NCBI GenBank assembly: GCA_005884685.1
Contig: VBAH01000054.1
Coordinates: forward strand, 124,001 to 188,000
Length of the DNA stretch: 64,000 nt
Direction: 5' to 3'
Origin: Alphaproteobacteria bacterium
GTDB taxonomy: Bacteria > Pseudomonadota > Alphaproteobacteria > Rhizobiales > Xanthobacteraceae
Numbering within the stretch: position 1 is the first letter of the stretch; every line of letters starts with the position of its first letter. Position numbers and translations under genes: made by a program. Below the pieces are notes generated by a model. It made no database searches and had not been told where the DNA came from. It saw only the letters and a program-made list of their open reading frames with translations. Of this stretch, positions 1 through 8,131 are shown in pieces.

Positions 1-106
1 CGCTGATAATGCGGTCGAGCGGGAAGGCAAAACGCGTCCCCTTGAACCGGACGATCTCTCCGACGTGCGGCTTGAAATCCTCGATCTGCAACAAACGCTC
101 GTTCAT
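1..106 (-). CDS. N-terminal fragment of a small hypothetical protein (DUF6916-like)
   Basis: Only the first 35 codons lie in the window; the gene continues beyond base 1. It starts at an ATG preceded by an AGGTGAGGG Shine-Dalgarno stretch, which makes the start credible. The visible protein begins MNERLLQIEDFKPHVGEIV and resembles the opening of short DUF6916-type proteins (EDF.PHVGE pattern). That is recognition from memory, and the function of that family is unknown to me. It is transcribed away from the acetyltransferase-like gene on its right. Confidence 0.55.
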   Translation of the reverse strand, partial: MNERLLQIEDFKPHVGEIVRFKGTRFAFPLDRIIS

Positions 107-195
107 GCGCCCTCACCTTCTCATGCGCCTTGCACACGCGCGATCATGCCGCAGCGACGCGCGGATTTCCATGCCGCTGTGACGGGTGCCGCCGG

Positions 196-729
196 ATGAG
201 CGAGGTACGCACGATCAAGACCCCGCGCGGCGATTTCATCTTCCGCCCCGAGCGCGCCGACGACGAACGGTTCCTGTTCGAACTGTTTGCCGCGCATAAC
301 GGCATCATGCTGCGCCAGTCCGGACTCCCCGCGGCCATGATCGACCACCTGCTCAAGTCGCAATTTCGCTCGCAGACCGCGACCTACCGCAGCACCTACC
401 CGGGCGCGATCTATTCGATCATCGGATTCGACGGCCACGACATTGGGCGCTTCGTCGAGCAGGATGAGACGGATGTCGTCTATTTCGTCGATTTCCTGCT
501 GGCGCCGCAGCATCAGGCGAGGGGCTTCGGCCCCGCGATCACCCGCGCGCTGATGGAGGAGTGGGCCGCGCGCGGACGCGGCACGCGGGTCGAGGTCATG
601 ATCAGCAACGCGCCGTGCCTCAAGATGTGCCGGCGCCTTGGTTTCACCGAGAGCCTCCCGGACGAGCGGGCCTATGTCGAGCTGCGATGGTATCCCCCGC
701 ATCTCGCTCCCGTCGGAAAGCGCCCCTGA
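196..729 (+). CDS. GNAT-family N-acetyltransferase
   Basis: Predicted 177-residue protein. After an N-terminal region rich in charged residues, the segment VYFVDFLLAPQHQARGFGPA matches the beta4/alpha3 acetyl-CoA binding region of GNAT enzymes (Q..G.G/A type pyrophosphate loop). The following ALMEEWAARGRGTRVEV and the C-terminal CRRLGFTE motif are also typical of the fold. An upstream in-frame ATG at 130 would add 22 residues rich in Arg and Cys; I prefer 196 (MSEVRTIKTPRGDF) because homologous folds begin about there. The substrate cannot be told. It stands alone, 150 bases upstream of a solute receptor gene. Confidence 0.75.
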   Translation: MSEVRTIKTPRGDFIFRPERADDERFLFELFAAHNGIMLRQSGLPAAMIDHLLKSQFRSQTATYRSTYPGAIYSIIGFDGHDIGRFVEQDETDVVYFVDFLLAPQHQARGFGPAITRALMEEWAARGRGTRVEVMISNAPCLKMCRRLGFTESLPDERAYVELRWYPPHLAPVGKRP

Positions 730-880
730 CCTGACAAGCTGTCCGGCTTGTGCTCGAAGTCGGATGCTGTCTATTTTCTCATCGCGGAAAGCGCCACCGG
801 TCGCGGCACCTGCTGCCGCGCAAACGGGTGCAATCACAAGAGCGGCGGTTGCAGCCGCGCGTTAACAGGAGAGGCAAACG

Positions 881-1870
881 ATGACAAAATTATCGCGGCG
901 CACGATTTCGAAGGGGCTCGCCGCATCGGCGCTTTCCCTTCTTGCGCGCCCCTCCATCGCGCAAGCCAATTATCCCGCCGGTGTCGGAACCATCAAGCTG
1001 GTCGTTCCCTACCCCGCCGGCGGCGCCACCGATGTCATCGGGCGCATCGTCGCCGACCGCCTGTCGGCCCTGTGGCACGTGAGTGTCATCGTCGAGAACG
1101 TCGCGGGTGCGGCCGCCAATATCGGGATGGACCGCGTGGCCAAAGGGCCGACGGACGGCTCGACGTTGTTCATCGTGCCGCCGCAGATCGCGATCAACCA
1201 GTATCTCTATGCCAAGCTCGCCTACGATCCGGAGAAGGATCTGGTCCCGATCGCGCAGGTCGCGAACCTGCCGAACATCCTCGTCGTGAAGAAACAACTC
1301 GCCGAGATCAGGACGGTGAAGGATCTGATCGACTACGCGAAAGCCAACCCGGGCAAACTCAACTACGCCTCATCCGGCAACGGCACGACCATCCATCTCT
1401 CCGGCGAGCTGTTCAAGAGCATGACCGGCACCGAGATGAACCACATTCCGTATCGCGGCAGCGCGCCCGCAATGAACGATCTGGTTGGCGGGCAGGTTGA
1501 CTTGATGTTCGACAATGCACCATCGGTCATCGGACAGGTGCGCGGCAATACAGTGAACGCGCTCGGGGTCACGACACTCAAGCCCACTCCGCTGCTGCCC
1601 GATCTCAAACCAGTTGCCGACACCGTGCCCGGCTATGACACCGCTTCCTGGTTCGGCATTGGCGTGCGCGCCGGCGTATCGGAGGCGATTATCGAGAAAA
1701 TCGAGCAGGCGGCAAAGACGATCGCCCAGGAAGCAGTCGTCAAGGATCGGATGGCCGCGGTAATCGCCGATCCGGTCGTGTCCGACCGCAAGACCTTCAA
1801 TGAGTTCATCATGGCGGAACGCCAGAAGTGGGGTACGCTGATCCAGAAGCTGAACCTCAGGGTCGAGTAA
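881..1870 (+). CDS. Bug-family tripartite tricarboxylate transporter substrate-binding protein
   Basis: 329-residue periplasmic receptor of the TTT/TctC (Bug) family, which binds carboxylated organic compounds. The N-terminus carries a twin-arginine-like signal (SRRTISKG at residues 5-12, then a hydrophobic stretch ending near AQA). The mature part has the family hallmarks VVPYPAGGATDVIGR and PYRGSAPAMNDLVGGQ. A clear AGGAGAGG ribosome site precedes the ATG. It lies 9 bases upstream of a dehydratase, so the two are probably co-transcribed. No TctA or TctB membrane subunits are in the window, so it is an orphan receptor here. The ligand, perhaps a sugar acid given the neighbour, is inferred only from context. 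Confidence 0.92.
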   Translation: MTKLSRRTISKGLAASALSLLARPSIAQANYPAGVGTIKLVVPYPAGGATDVIGRIVADRLSALWHVSVIVENVAGAAANIGMDRVAKGPTDGSTLFIVPPQIAINQYLYAKLAYDPEKDLVPIAQVANLPNILVVKKQLAEIRTVKDLIDYAKANPGKLNYASSGNGTTIHLSGELFKSMTGTEMNHIPYRGSAPAMNDLVGGQVDLMFDNAPSVIGQVRGNTVNALGVTTLKPTPLLPDLKPVADTVPGYDTASWFGIGVRAGVSEAIIEKIEQAAKTIAQEAVVKDRMAAVIADPVVSDRKTFNEFIMAERQKWGTLIQKLNLRVE

Positions 1871-1879
1871 CGTCGGCAC

Positions 1880-3607
1880 ATGACAAACCGCAAGCGCCCG
1901 GAGGATCTCCGCAGTCATCGCTGGCTGGGAGTGAGCGACCTGCGATCCTTCGGCCACCGCTCGCGGCTGAGGCAGGTTGGCTACGACACCACCGACTGGG
2001 CCGGACGGCCGGTGATCGGCATCATCAATACCTGGAGCGACATCAATCCGTGCCACACGCACCTGCGTCAGCGCGCCGAAGAGGTAAAGCGCGGCGTGCT
2101 GCAGGCGGGCGGCTTTCCGATCGAGCTGCCGGCGATGTCGCTTGCCGAGGTTATGGTGAAGCCGACCACCATGCTCTACCGCAACTTCCTTGCGATGGAG
2201 ACGGAGGAGTTGCTGCGTTCGCATCCGATCGACGGCGCGGTTTTGCTCGGCGGCTGCGACAAGACCACGCCAGGCCTGGTGATGGGTGCGATCAGCATGG
2301 GGTTGCCGACGATCTATGTCCCGGCCGGCCCGATGCTGCGCGGCAACTGGGCCGGCAGGCAGCTCGGCTCCGGCTCCGACGTGTGGAAATACTGGGACGA
2401 GAAGCGCGCCGGCAACATCAGCGAAGCCGACTGGGAGGAGATCGAAAACGGCATCGCGCGCTCGTTCGGCACCTGCATGACCATGGGCACGGCCGCGACC
2501 ATGATGGCCATCGCCGAGGCGCTCGGTCTCTCGCTGCCCGGCGCCTCATCGATCCCGGCAGCCGACTCCAACCATCCCCGCATGGCGACGCAATCGGGGC
2601 GGCGCATCGTCGAGATGGTGTGGGAAGACCTCACCATCGAGAAAGTTCTCGATCAGGCGGCCTTCGAGAACGCCATCAAAGTGCACATGGCGATGGGCGG
2701 CTCGACCAACGCGATCATCCATCTGGTCGCCATGGCCAAGCGCGCCGGCACACAGATTGCGCTCGCGGATTTCGACCGGATTTCACGCGAGGTGCCGGTG
2801 ATCGCGAATGTGCGTCCGTCGGGCGCTTTTTTGATGGAAGATTTCTTCTACGCGGGAGGCCTGCGTGCGCTGATGAGCGAGCTGTCAGGCCTGCTTGACC
2901 TCAAATGCATGACAGTGACCGGCAGGACCATCGGCGCGAACATCGCAGGCGCCAAGGTATATTTGCGCGACGTGATCCATCCAATCAGCGATCCGGTGTC
3001 ATCCGAGCCTGCGACCGGCGTGCTGTTCGGCAACCTCGCGCCGCGCGGCGCCATTATCAAACCGTCTGCCGTGGAGAAGCGCCTGTTGAAGCATCGCGGG
3101 CCGGCGCTCGCATTCGAGGACTATAACCACATGGCGAGCATGATCGAGCGCGACGATCTCGACGTCACCCCCGATCACGTGCTGGTGCTGAAGAATTCCG
3201 GGCCGAAGGGCGGTCCCGGCATGCCCGAATGGGGCATGATGCCGATTCCGCGCAAGCTGGTGAAACAGGGCGTGCGCGACATGCTGCGCGTCTCCGACGC
3301 GCGCATGAGCGGCACGAGCTACGGCGCCTGCGTGCTGCACGTCTCGCCGGAGAGCTATGTCGGCGGACCGCTTGCCTTCGTGAAGACCGGCGACCCGATC
3401 GAAATCGACGTCGCTGGACGCAGCATCAGTCTCGTGATCCCCGACGAGGAGATGGCCCGCCGCAAGGACGCGTGGACGCCCCCTCCCCCGCGTTACGCGC
3501 GCGGCTATGGTGCGATGTTCTCGGCCCACATCGGGCAGGCGGATGAGGGTTGCGACTTCGATTTTCTCAGCAGCCACCTGCCGATACCGGAGCCGGAGAT
3601 CCATTAG
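1880..3607 (+). CDS. IlvD/Edd-family sugar-acid (arabinonate-type) dehydratase
   Basis: 575-residue Fe-S dehydratase of the dihydroxy-acid / aldonic-acid dehydratase family, which removes water from a 2,3-dihydroxy acid to give a 2-keto acid. Cluster cysteines are visible at about C58 (DINPCHTH), C126 (GGCDKTTPG) and C199 (GTCMTMGTA). The family C-terminal motif MSGTSYGACVLH is present. Length and the insertion pattern look more like L-arabinonate/pentonate dehydratases than IlvD. It is sandwiched between a Bug receptor and a Nudix gene, which suggests uptake and breakdown of a sugar acid. The exact substrate is not readable. Confidence 0.9.
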   Translation: MTNRKRPEDLRSHRWLGVSDLRSFGHRSRLRQVGYDTTDWAGRPVIGIINTWSDINPCHTHLRQRAEEVKRGVLQAGGFPIELPAMSLAEVMVKPTTMLYRNFLAMETEELLRSHPIDGAVLLGGCDKTTPGLVMGAISMGLPTIYVPAGPMLRGNWAGRQLGSGSDVWKYWDEKRAGNISEADWEEIENGIARSFGTCMTMGTAATMMAIAEALGLSLPGASSIPAADSNHPRMATQSGRRIVEMVWEDLTIEKVLDQAAFENAIKVHMAMGGSTNAIIHLVAMAKRAGTQIALADFDRISREVPVIANVRPSGAFLMEDFFYAGGLRALMSELSGLLDLKCMTVTGRTIGANIAGAKVYLRDVIHPISDPVSSEPATGVLFGNLAPRGAIIKPSAVEKRLLKHRGPALAFEDYNHMASMIERDDLDVTPDHVLVLKNSGPKGGPGMPEWGMMPIPRKLVKQGVRDMLRVSDARMSGTSYGACVLHVSPESYVGGPLAFVKTGDPIEIDVAGRSISLVIPDEEMARRKDAWTPPPPRYARGYGAMFSAHIGQADEGCDFDFLSSHLPIPEPEIH

Positions 3608-3608
3608 C

Positions 3609-4190
3609 GTGGCGTATTCCGCAGGCGCCGGGATCGTTTCGGTCGAGCCGAAATATCGCGGCTGGTGCACGCTCTACATCGCAACCATCCGTCTCGCCGA
3701 TGGCCGCACCATCACACGCGAGATCGAGGATCACGGCGCCGCGGCTTGCGTGTTGCCTTACGATCCACTGCGCCGCACCGCCTTGCTCATCCGGCAGCTG
3801 CGCGCGCCACCGCTGCATGTTGCGGGCGAGGCCGCGATCATTGAAGCGCCGGCCGGTCTGATCGATCCGGGGGAGGACGCGCCGACGACTGCCCGCCGCG
3901 AAGCGATGGAAGAAGTCGGTGTGCGGTTGACAACCCTCGAACAAGTCTCGAATGCGTGGACCATGCCCGGCATTTCGGCGGAGCGAATGCCGCTGTTTCT
4001 CGGTACCTACGCGCAACAGGATCGGGTGGGTGCCGGTGGCGGCGAAAGCGGCGAGCAGATCGAGGTCGTTGAAATGGCTCTGGACGAGCTTGCCACGATG
4101 GCGGATGCCGGAACGCTCGCGGATCTGAAGACTTTCGCGCTGGTGCAGAGCCTGCGGCTGCGCAGGCCGGAGCTGTTCATTCCGGCTTGA
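3609..4190 (+). CDS. Nudix hydrolase (ADP-ribose pyrophosphatase-like)
   Basis: 193-residue Nudix enzyme. The Nudix box is complete, GLIDPGED then TARREAMEEVGV, fitting GX5EX7REUXEEXGU with all metal-binding glutamates. I chose a GTG start one base after the dehydratase stop; an upstream in-frame ATG would lie inside the dehydratase gene. The upstream beta-strand region (RQLRAPPLHVAGEAAIIEAPAG) resembles ADP-ribose/nucleoside-diphosphate-sugar pyrophosphatases. Close packing with the dehydratase suggests one transcript. The 3' end overlaps the convergent receptor gene by 14 bases. Confidence 0.88.
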   Translation: MAYSAGAGIVSVEPKYRGWCTLYIATIRLADGRTITREIEDHGAAACVLPYDPLRRTALLIRQLRAPPLHVAGEAAIIEAPAGLIDPGEDAPTTARREAMEEVGVRLTTLEQVSNAWTMPGISAERMPLFLGTYAQQDRVGAGGGESGEQIEVVEMALDELATMADAGTLADLKTFALVQSLRLRRPELFIPA

Positions 4191-5145
4191 TCTGGATTTC
4201 CTTGAGAACTTTCGCCCACTTGTCCTGTTCAGCGCGCATGAAGGCGGCGAATTCCTCGCGCGAGGAGCCGATCGCGCGCGCACCTTGCGAGGCGAGACGC
4301 TTCTGCATGGCATCCGACTTGATGAAGCGTGCGATCTCCTTGTTCAGCCGGTCGACGATCGCATCGGGCGTGCCGGGCGGCGCGATGACCCCGAACCACA
4401 GCTCCGCCTCGTAACCGGGAACACCGGATTCGGAAATCGACGGCACATCAGGCCAAACGTCGGTGCGGCTTTTCGACGTGACGGCGAGAGGTTTCAGTTG
4501 CTTGGCCTCGACCTGCGGCATGACCTGCAGCACGCTCAGGACCGCGAGCGGAACATGGCCGCCGATCACGTCGTTTAGCGCCGGCGCTCCGCCGCGATAC
4601 GGTACATGCACGAACTTGGTTCCGGTCATGAAGGCCATGAGCTCGAGCGAAAGCTGCTGGATCGAGGCGACGCCCGGCGTGGCGTATGAAATCGTATTCG
4701 GCTTGGCCTTCGCCGCTTCGACCAAGGACTTGATGTCGGAGAACGCGACGTTCGGGTTGGCCACGATCGCCAGCGGTGACGACGCCACCAGGCTGATCGG
4801 CACCACATCCCTGAGCGGATCGAAGCCGAGATTCGGATAAAGGAACGCATTGGTGATGTGACCGGAGAGAATCATCATCAGCGTCTGCCCGTCGGGTTTG
4901 GCCCCGACCAGGGCCTGCGTCGCAGTCGCGCCATTTGCACCGGAGCGATTCTCAACGATCACCGGCTGGCCGAGGACCTTTTCCAACTCGCTCCCGATGT
5001 CGCGCGAAATCATGTCCGCGGTGCCGCCGGCCGCGAACCCGACGAGCCAGCGGATTGGGCCCGAGGGATAAGCCTGCGCGGCCGCGCTGCCCAAGCCAGA
5101 CAGCAATGCGCATAACGTGACCGCCAAGCCGCAAGTAAGCTTCAT
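4177..5145 (-). CDS. Second Bug-family TTT substrate-binding protein
   Basis: 322-residue periplasmic receptor. Residues 1-24 form a Sec signal peptide (hydrophobic core, cleavage near AAAQA). Family motifs are WLVGFAAGGTADMISR near the N-terminus and HVPYRGGAPALNDVIGGH in the middle. It shares the family with the receptor at 881-1870 but is clearly divergent from it, so this is not a recent duplication. It converges on the Nudix gene and is divergent from the metallo-hydrolase gene at 5260. Again no TctAB membrane proteins are nearby. Confidence 0.92.
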   Translation of the reverse strand: MKLTCGLAVTLCALLSGLGSAAAQAYPSGPIRWLVGFAAGGTADMISRDIGSELEKVLGQPVIVENRSGANGATATQALVGAKPDGQTLMMILSGHITNAFLYPNLGFDPLRDVVPISLVASSPLAIVANPNVAFSDIKSLVEAAKAKPNTISYATPGVASIQQLSLELMAFMTGTKFVHVPYRGGAPALNDVIGGHVPLAVLSVLQVMPQVEAKQLKPLAVTSKSRTDVWPDVPSISESGVPGYEAELWFGVIAPPGTPDAIVDRLNKEIARFIKSDAMQKRLASQGARAIGSSREEFAAFMRAEQDKWAKVLKEIQIKPE

Positions 5146-5259
5146 TCGTCCCTCCCCTGCCCCTTCAATCCTTGCAGATTTCCTCGACCCCAGCCATCAC
5201 AGGGAAGACGATCCGCTCAACACCGGGCGGGTTGGCACGATCAAAACGCCAGGTGGGCG

Positions 5260-6177
5260 ATGGCTGAGGACATTCCGTACAACAGGACTTTCGATCTCGA
5301 ACCCGGCCATGCTGAAGAGGTCGCGCCCGGCGTACGCCGGATCGTGGCCAACAATCCCGGGCCGTTCACCTTCAAGGGAACCGTGAGCTACATCGTCGGG
5401 CACGGCAAGGTGGCAATCATCGACCCCGGTCCGGACGATCCGGCTCATGTCGCGGCGCTGCTTGATGCCGTGCGTGGCGAGACCGTTACGCACGTTTTCG
5501 TCACGCACACCCATCGCGATCATTCGCCGGCGGTGCCTGCGATCAAAGCGGCAACGGGCGCAGAGGTGCTCGCCGAAGGTCCGCATCGCGCATCGCGCGC
5601 CCTTCACGCGGGTGAAGCGCCGCGCATGGAAGCCAGCAACGACTTGGACTTCCGCCCCGATCGGGCGCTCGCTGACGGCGAAGTCGTGAGCGGCAACAGC
5701 TGGACGATCGAAGCGCTCGCCACGCCGGGCCACACGGCGAACCACATGGCATTCGCGCTCAAGGAAGCAAACCTGATCTTCTCCGGCGATCACGTGATGG
5801 GCTGGTCGACATCGATTGTCGCGCCCCCGGACGGAGCGATGAGCGACTTCATGAATTCCCTGCACAAGCTCGCGCAGCGGCCGGAGCCGATCTATCTGCC
5901 GGGCCATGGCGGTGAGGTGCGCGACGCGCCCAAGTTCGTCGCGGCCTACATCAACCATCGTCGCGCGCGCGAAGCCTCGATCCTGCACCGGCTCGCCAAA
6001 GGCGCAGCCGACATTCCGACGATTGTGCGCGCCGTCTATATTGGGCTCGATCCGCGCCTGGTCCGGGCGGCCGGATACTCCGTGCTGGCGCACCTCGAAG
6101 ACATGACGGCGCGCGGAGAGGTCGCAACCGAGGGACCGCCCTCGATCAACGGCGTTTATCGGCTGGCTGGTTCTTAG
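5260..6177 (+). CDS. Metallo-beta-lactamase-fold hydrolase (LACTB2-like)
   Basis: 305-residue MBL-fold protein. The metal-binding motif HTHRDH is at residues 83-88, with further ligands likely in TPGHTANHMAF, FSGDHVMGW and LPGHGG. The C-terminal winged-helix-like extension (about residues 240-300, including VYIGLDPRLVRAAGYSVLAHLEDM) is characteristic of the LACTB2/glyoxalase-II-like subgroup, whose members include thioesterase-like and nuclease activities. The start codon at 5260 follows a weak GGTGGGCG ribosome site. Its 3' end overlaps the convergent DUF1499 gene by 32 bases. The biological substrate is unknown. Confidence 0.88.
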   Translation: MAEDIPYNRTFDLEPGHAEEVAPGVRRIVANNPGPFTFKGTVSYIVGHGKVAIIDPGPDDPAHVAALLDAVRGETVTHVFVTHTHRDHSPAVPAIKAATGAEVLAEGPHRASRALHAGEAPRMEASNDLDFRPDRALADGEVVSGNSWTIEALATPGHTANHMAFALKEANLIFSGDHVMGWSTSIVAPPDGAMSDFMNSLHKLAQRPEPIYLPGHGGEVRDAPKFVAAYINHRRAREASILHRLAKGAADIPTIVRAVYIGLDPRLVRAAGYSVLAHLEDMTARGEVATEGPPSINGVYRLAGS

Positions 6178-7051
6178 CTTTTGCGTCGGTCTTCTTCGGT
6201 TTCTTGACCTGCTCCGGCGTCTTCTCCGGCTTGAGATTGTCGACCGCCTCGTCGATTGCTTCCGACAAGGCGCTGACCCGAGACGCATTCGTGCCGAAGT
6301 CATGCCGGCCGTAGCGCGAGGTCGAGCGCATATCGACGCGTGCGCCGTCGGGATCAGAGCGCACCCGCACCACCACGTCATCGCGGAAGCCGAAGATCGG
6401 CGTGCGCGCCACCGCCTCGATGCGGCCATCGCGCCGGCCGGCCTGCGGCGCGCGCGCATCGACGATGCGCCACTTGCGCTTGTTGATCACCTCGACCGCG
6501 GCGTCATAGGCCATCTGCGGCGTGACCGACACGATTAGCGGCTCGATTGAGGGATAAGCCGCCCGTTGCAACTCGGCAGCGCGTAACCCCGCGTAGACGA
6601 TCGGGTTCGCGTCGCGCGAGCGCAGCCGCGCAATGGCCTCGAAACGCGGCGGGTCGATCGGATCGGTCGTGATGTCGGCGATCGCCGGCAAGCGATAGCC
6701 CTTGAGCCCCAAATACGCCGGATAACCGAGGATGGCGAGGCCGACGAGCAGCGCGGTTACCGCCATGCCGAAGCCCTGAAGTCCCTCGCGCCAGATCACG
6801 ACGAAAGCGCCAAGCGCCAGCAGGACGGCAATCATCGCGAGAATAAACGCCCCGCCGACGGCGCCGAGGGACGGAATGATCTCCAGGATGCCGCCGCGCA
6901 CGATCACGATCGCCAGCAGGAGCACTGCCACGGCGAAGCCCGCAACACGGCGCGCCCAGAGGGCAAGCCGCGAAACCGGGTCGGCCTGAATGCGGCGGGC
7001 GAAGTACGCCCGCCTTATCGGCCCGTGCAGATACGCTTCAGTGCGCGCCAT
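6146..7051 (-). CDS. Membrane protein with DUF1499 domain
   Basis: 301-residue protein. Residues about 35-120 contain three to four hydrophobic segments (GFAVAVLLLAIVIV, FILAMIAVLLALGAFVVIW, AVTALLVGLAILGYPAYLGL). The C-terminal half (YAGLRAAELQRAAYP onward, with IVDARAP and ARTPIFGFRDDVVVRV) matches the DUF1499 pattern. The extreme C-terminus is a Lys-rich tail. It overlaps the upstream M48 protease gene by 37 bases, so it is the third gene of a tightly packed minus-strand unit. The molecular function of DUF1499 is not established to my knowledge. Confidence 0.85.
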   Translation of the reverse strand: MARTEAYLHGPIRRAYFARRIQADPVSRLALWARRVAGFAVAVLLLAIVIVRGGILEIIPSLGAVGGAFILAMIAVLLALGAFVVIWREGLQGFGMAVTALLVGLAILGYPAYLGLKGYRLPAIADITTDPIDPPRFEAIARLRSRDANPIVYAGLRAAELQRAAYPSIEPLIVSVTPQMAYDAAVEVINKRKWRIVDARAPQAGRRDGRIEAVARTPIFGFRDDVVVRVRSDPDGARVDMRSTSRYGRHDFGTNASRVSALSEAIDEAVDNLKPEKTPEQVKKPKKTDAKAKNQPADKRR

Positions 7052-8130
7052 TCGGCAGGATCCAGCAGTGGTTGAGGCGGCGCAGACGCCCCCGCCAAGC
7101 TCTCTATCACAGCAACACGCGCTTTCGTATCAGGATGATCGGCCAAAATCGCGATGCCGGGGTGGACGGCGCCGCCGAGGCGGGTGAGCACCGCACCCAG
7201 CGCACGCACGTCACCGCCTGCACGGTTCATCAGTTCCACGGCATAGCGGTCCGCCGCGCTCTCGACCTCGCGCGAATAGGAGGATTGCAGCACGGCGCGC
7301 GCCCCGATCACGACGGCGCTGCCGCCGACGAAATCGCCGAGCAGCATGCCGAACAGGAACGACAGCCCGGCCGACTGCAGGATCGCGCGCGTTCCGTCGC
7401 GATGCGCAACGTGCCCGATCTCGTGCGCGATGACGCCCGCGAGCTCGTCGGGATTTTCGGATTTGTCGACCAAGCCCTGGAACAGATAGATGTGTCCGCC
7501 GGGCAACGTGACGGCATTCGCCTCGCTGCGGCGGACGACCTTGGCATCGAGCGGGAGCGACAAGGCAGCCGCGGCCTCCAGCTTGCCGATGAGCACCGCG
7601 AGCGCGGCCCGGCCCTCGGCCTCGCCGCTACCCGTGCCGCATTCGAAGGTGCCACCGGCGGTGCCGTTGTCGAGCATCCGGCGCGCTTGCGTGTCCACCG
7701 CTTCGCCGAGCCAGCGCTCCGCGCTCAACGGCACGAGCGGAGCGATCCTGTCGGCGAGCGCCGGAACGCCGAACACGGCACCGAACAGCAGCGACACGAC
7801 GGCCGCGATGCTCCAGCCGATCACCTTGAGGCGGCTCTTGCGCTCGCCCGCACCGCTGCGGTCGACCGGCACCGAGGCTTCGTCGATCGCGGCGGCGAGT
7901 GCCGGGTCGCGCACCTCAAGGCGCGCCAGCAATCGTGCCCCGGCATGTCCGAGGCGCAACACACCTTCCGGCGCGGCAAGTCGATCGAGCTCATCGTAGG
8001 GCCAGCGCGCGAGCATGTCGCGCTCCTCGGCGTCGCGCACCACGACGCCGTCCCGCGTGAGCTCCACCAGCACCGCGCGCCGTGCGCTGGTCGCGCCGTC
8101 GAAGAAAACGCCAGTGCCCGCAGCTGCCAT
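7015..8130 (-). CDS. M48-family membrane-anchored zinc metalloprotease
   Basis: 371-residue protease. The zinc motif HEIGH occurs in GVIAHEIGHVAHRDG, and the third-ligand glutamate is likely in SREVESAADRYAVELM, both standard for M48 (HtpX/BepA/LoiP-like) enzymes. One transmembrane segment (about VIGWSIAAVVSLLFGAVFGV) separates a small cytoplasmic N-terminal domain from the catalytic domain, which is therefore probably periplasmic. GGHIYLFQGLVDKSENPDEL is also typical of the family. It is separated by one base from the DUF898 gene and overlaps the DUF1499 gene. A role in envelope protein quality control is an inference from the family. Confidence 0.92.
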   Translation of the reverse strand: MAAAGTGVFFDGATSARRAVLVELTRDGVVVRDAEERDMLARWPYDELDRLAAPEGVLRLGHAGARLLARLEVRDPALAAAIDEASVPVDRSGAGERKSRLKVIGWSIAAVVSLLFGAVFGVPALADRIAPLVPLSAERWLGEAVDTQARRMLDNGTAGGTFECGTGSGEAEGRAALAVLIGKLEAAAALSLPLDAKVVRRSEANAVTLPGGHIYLFQGLVDKSENPDELAGVIAHEIGHVAHRDGTRAILQSAGLSFLFGMLLGDFVGGSAVVIGARAVLQSSYSREVESAADRYAVELMNRAGGDVRALGAVLTRLGGAVHPGIAILADHPDTKARVAVIESLAGASAPPQPLLDPAEWRALKRICTGR

Positions 8131-8131
8131 C

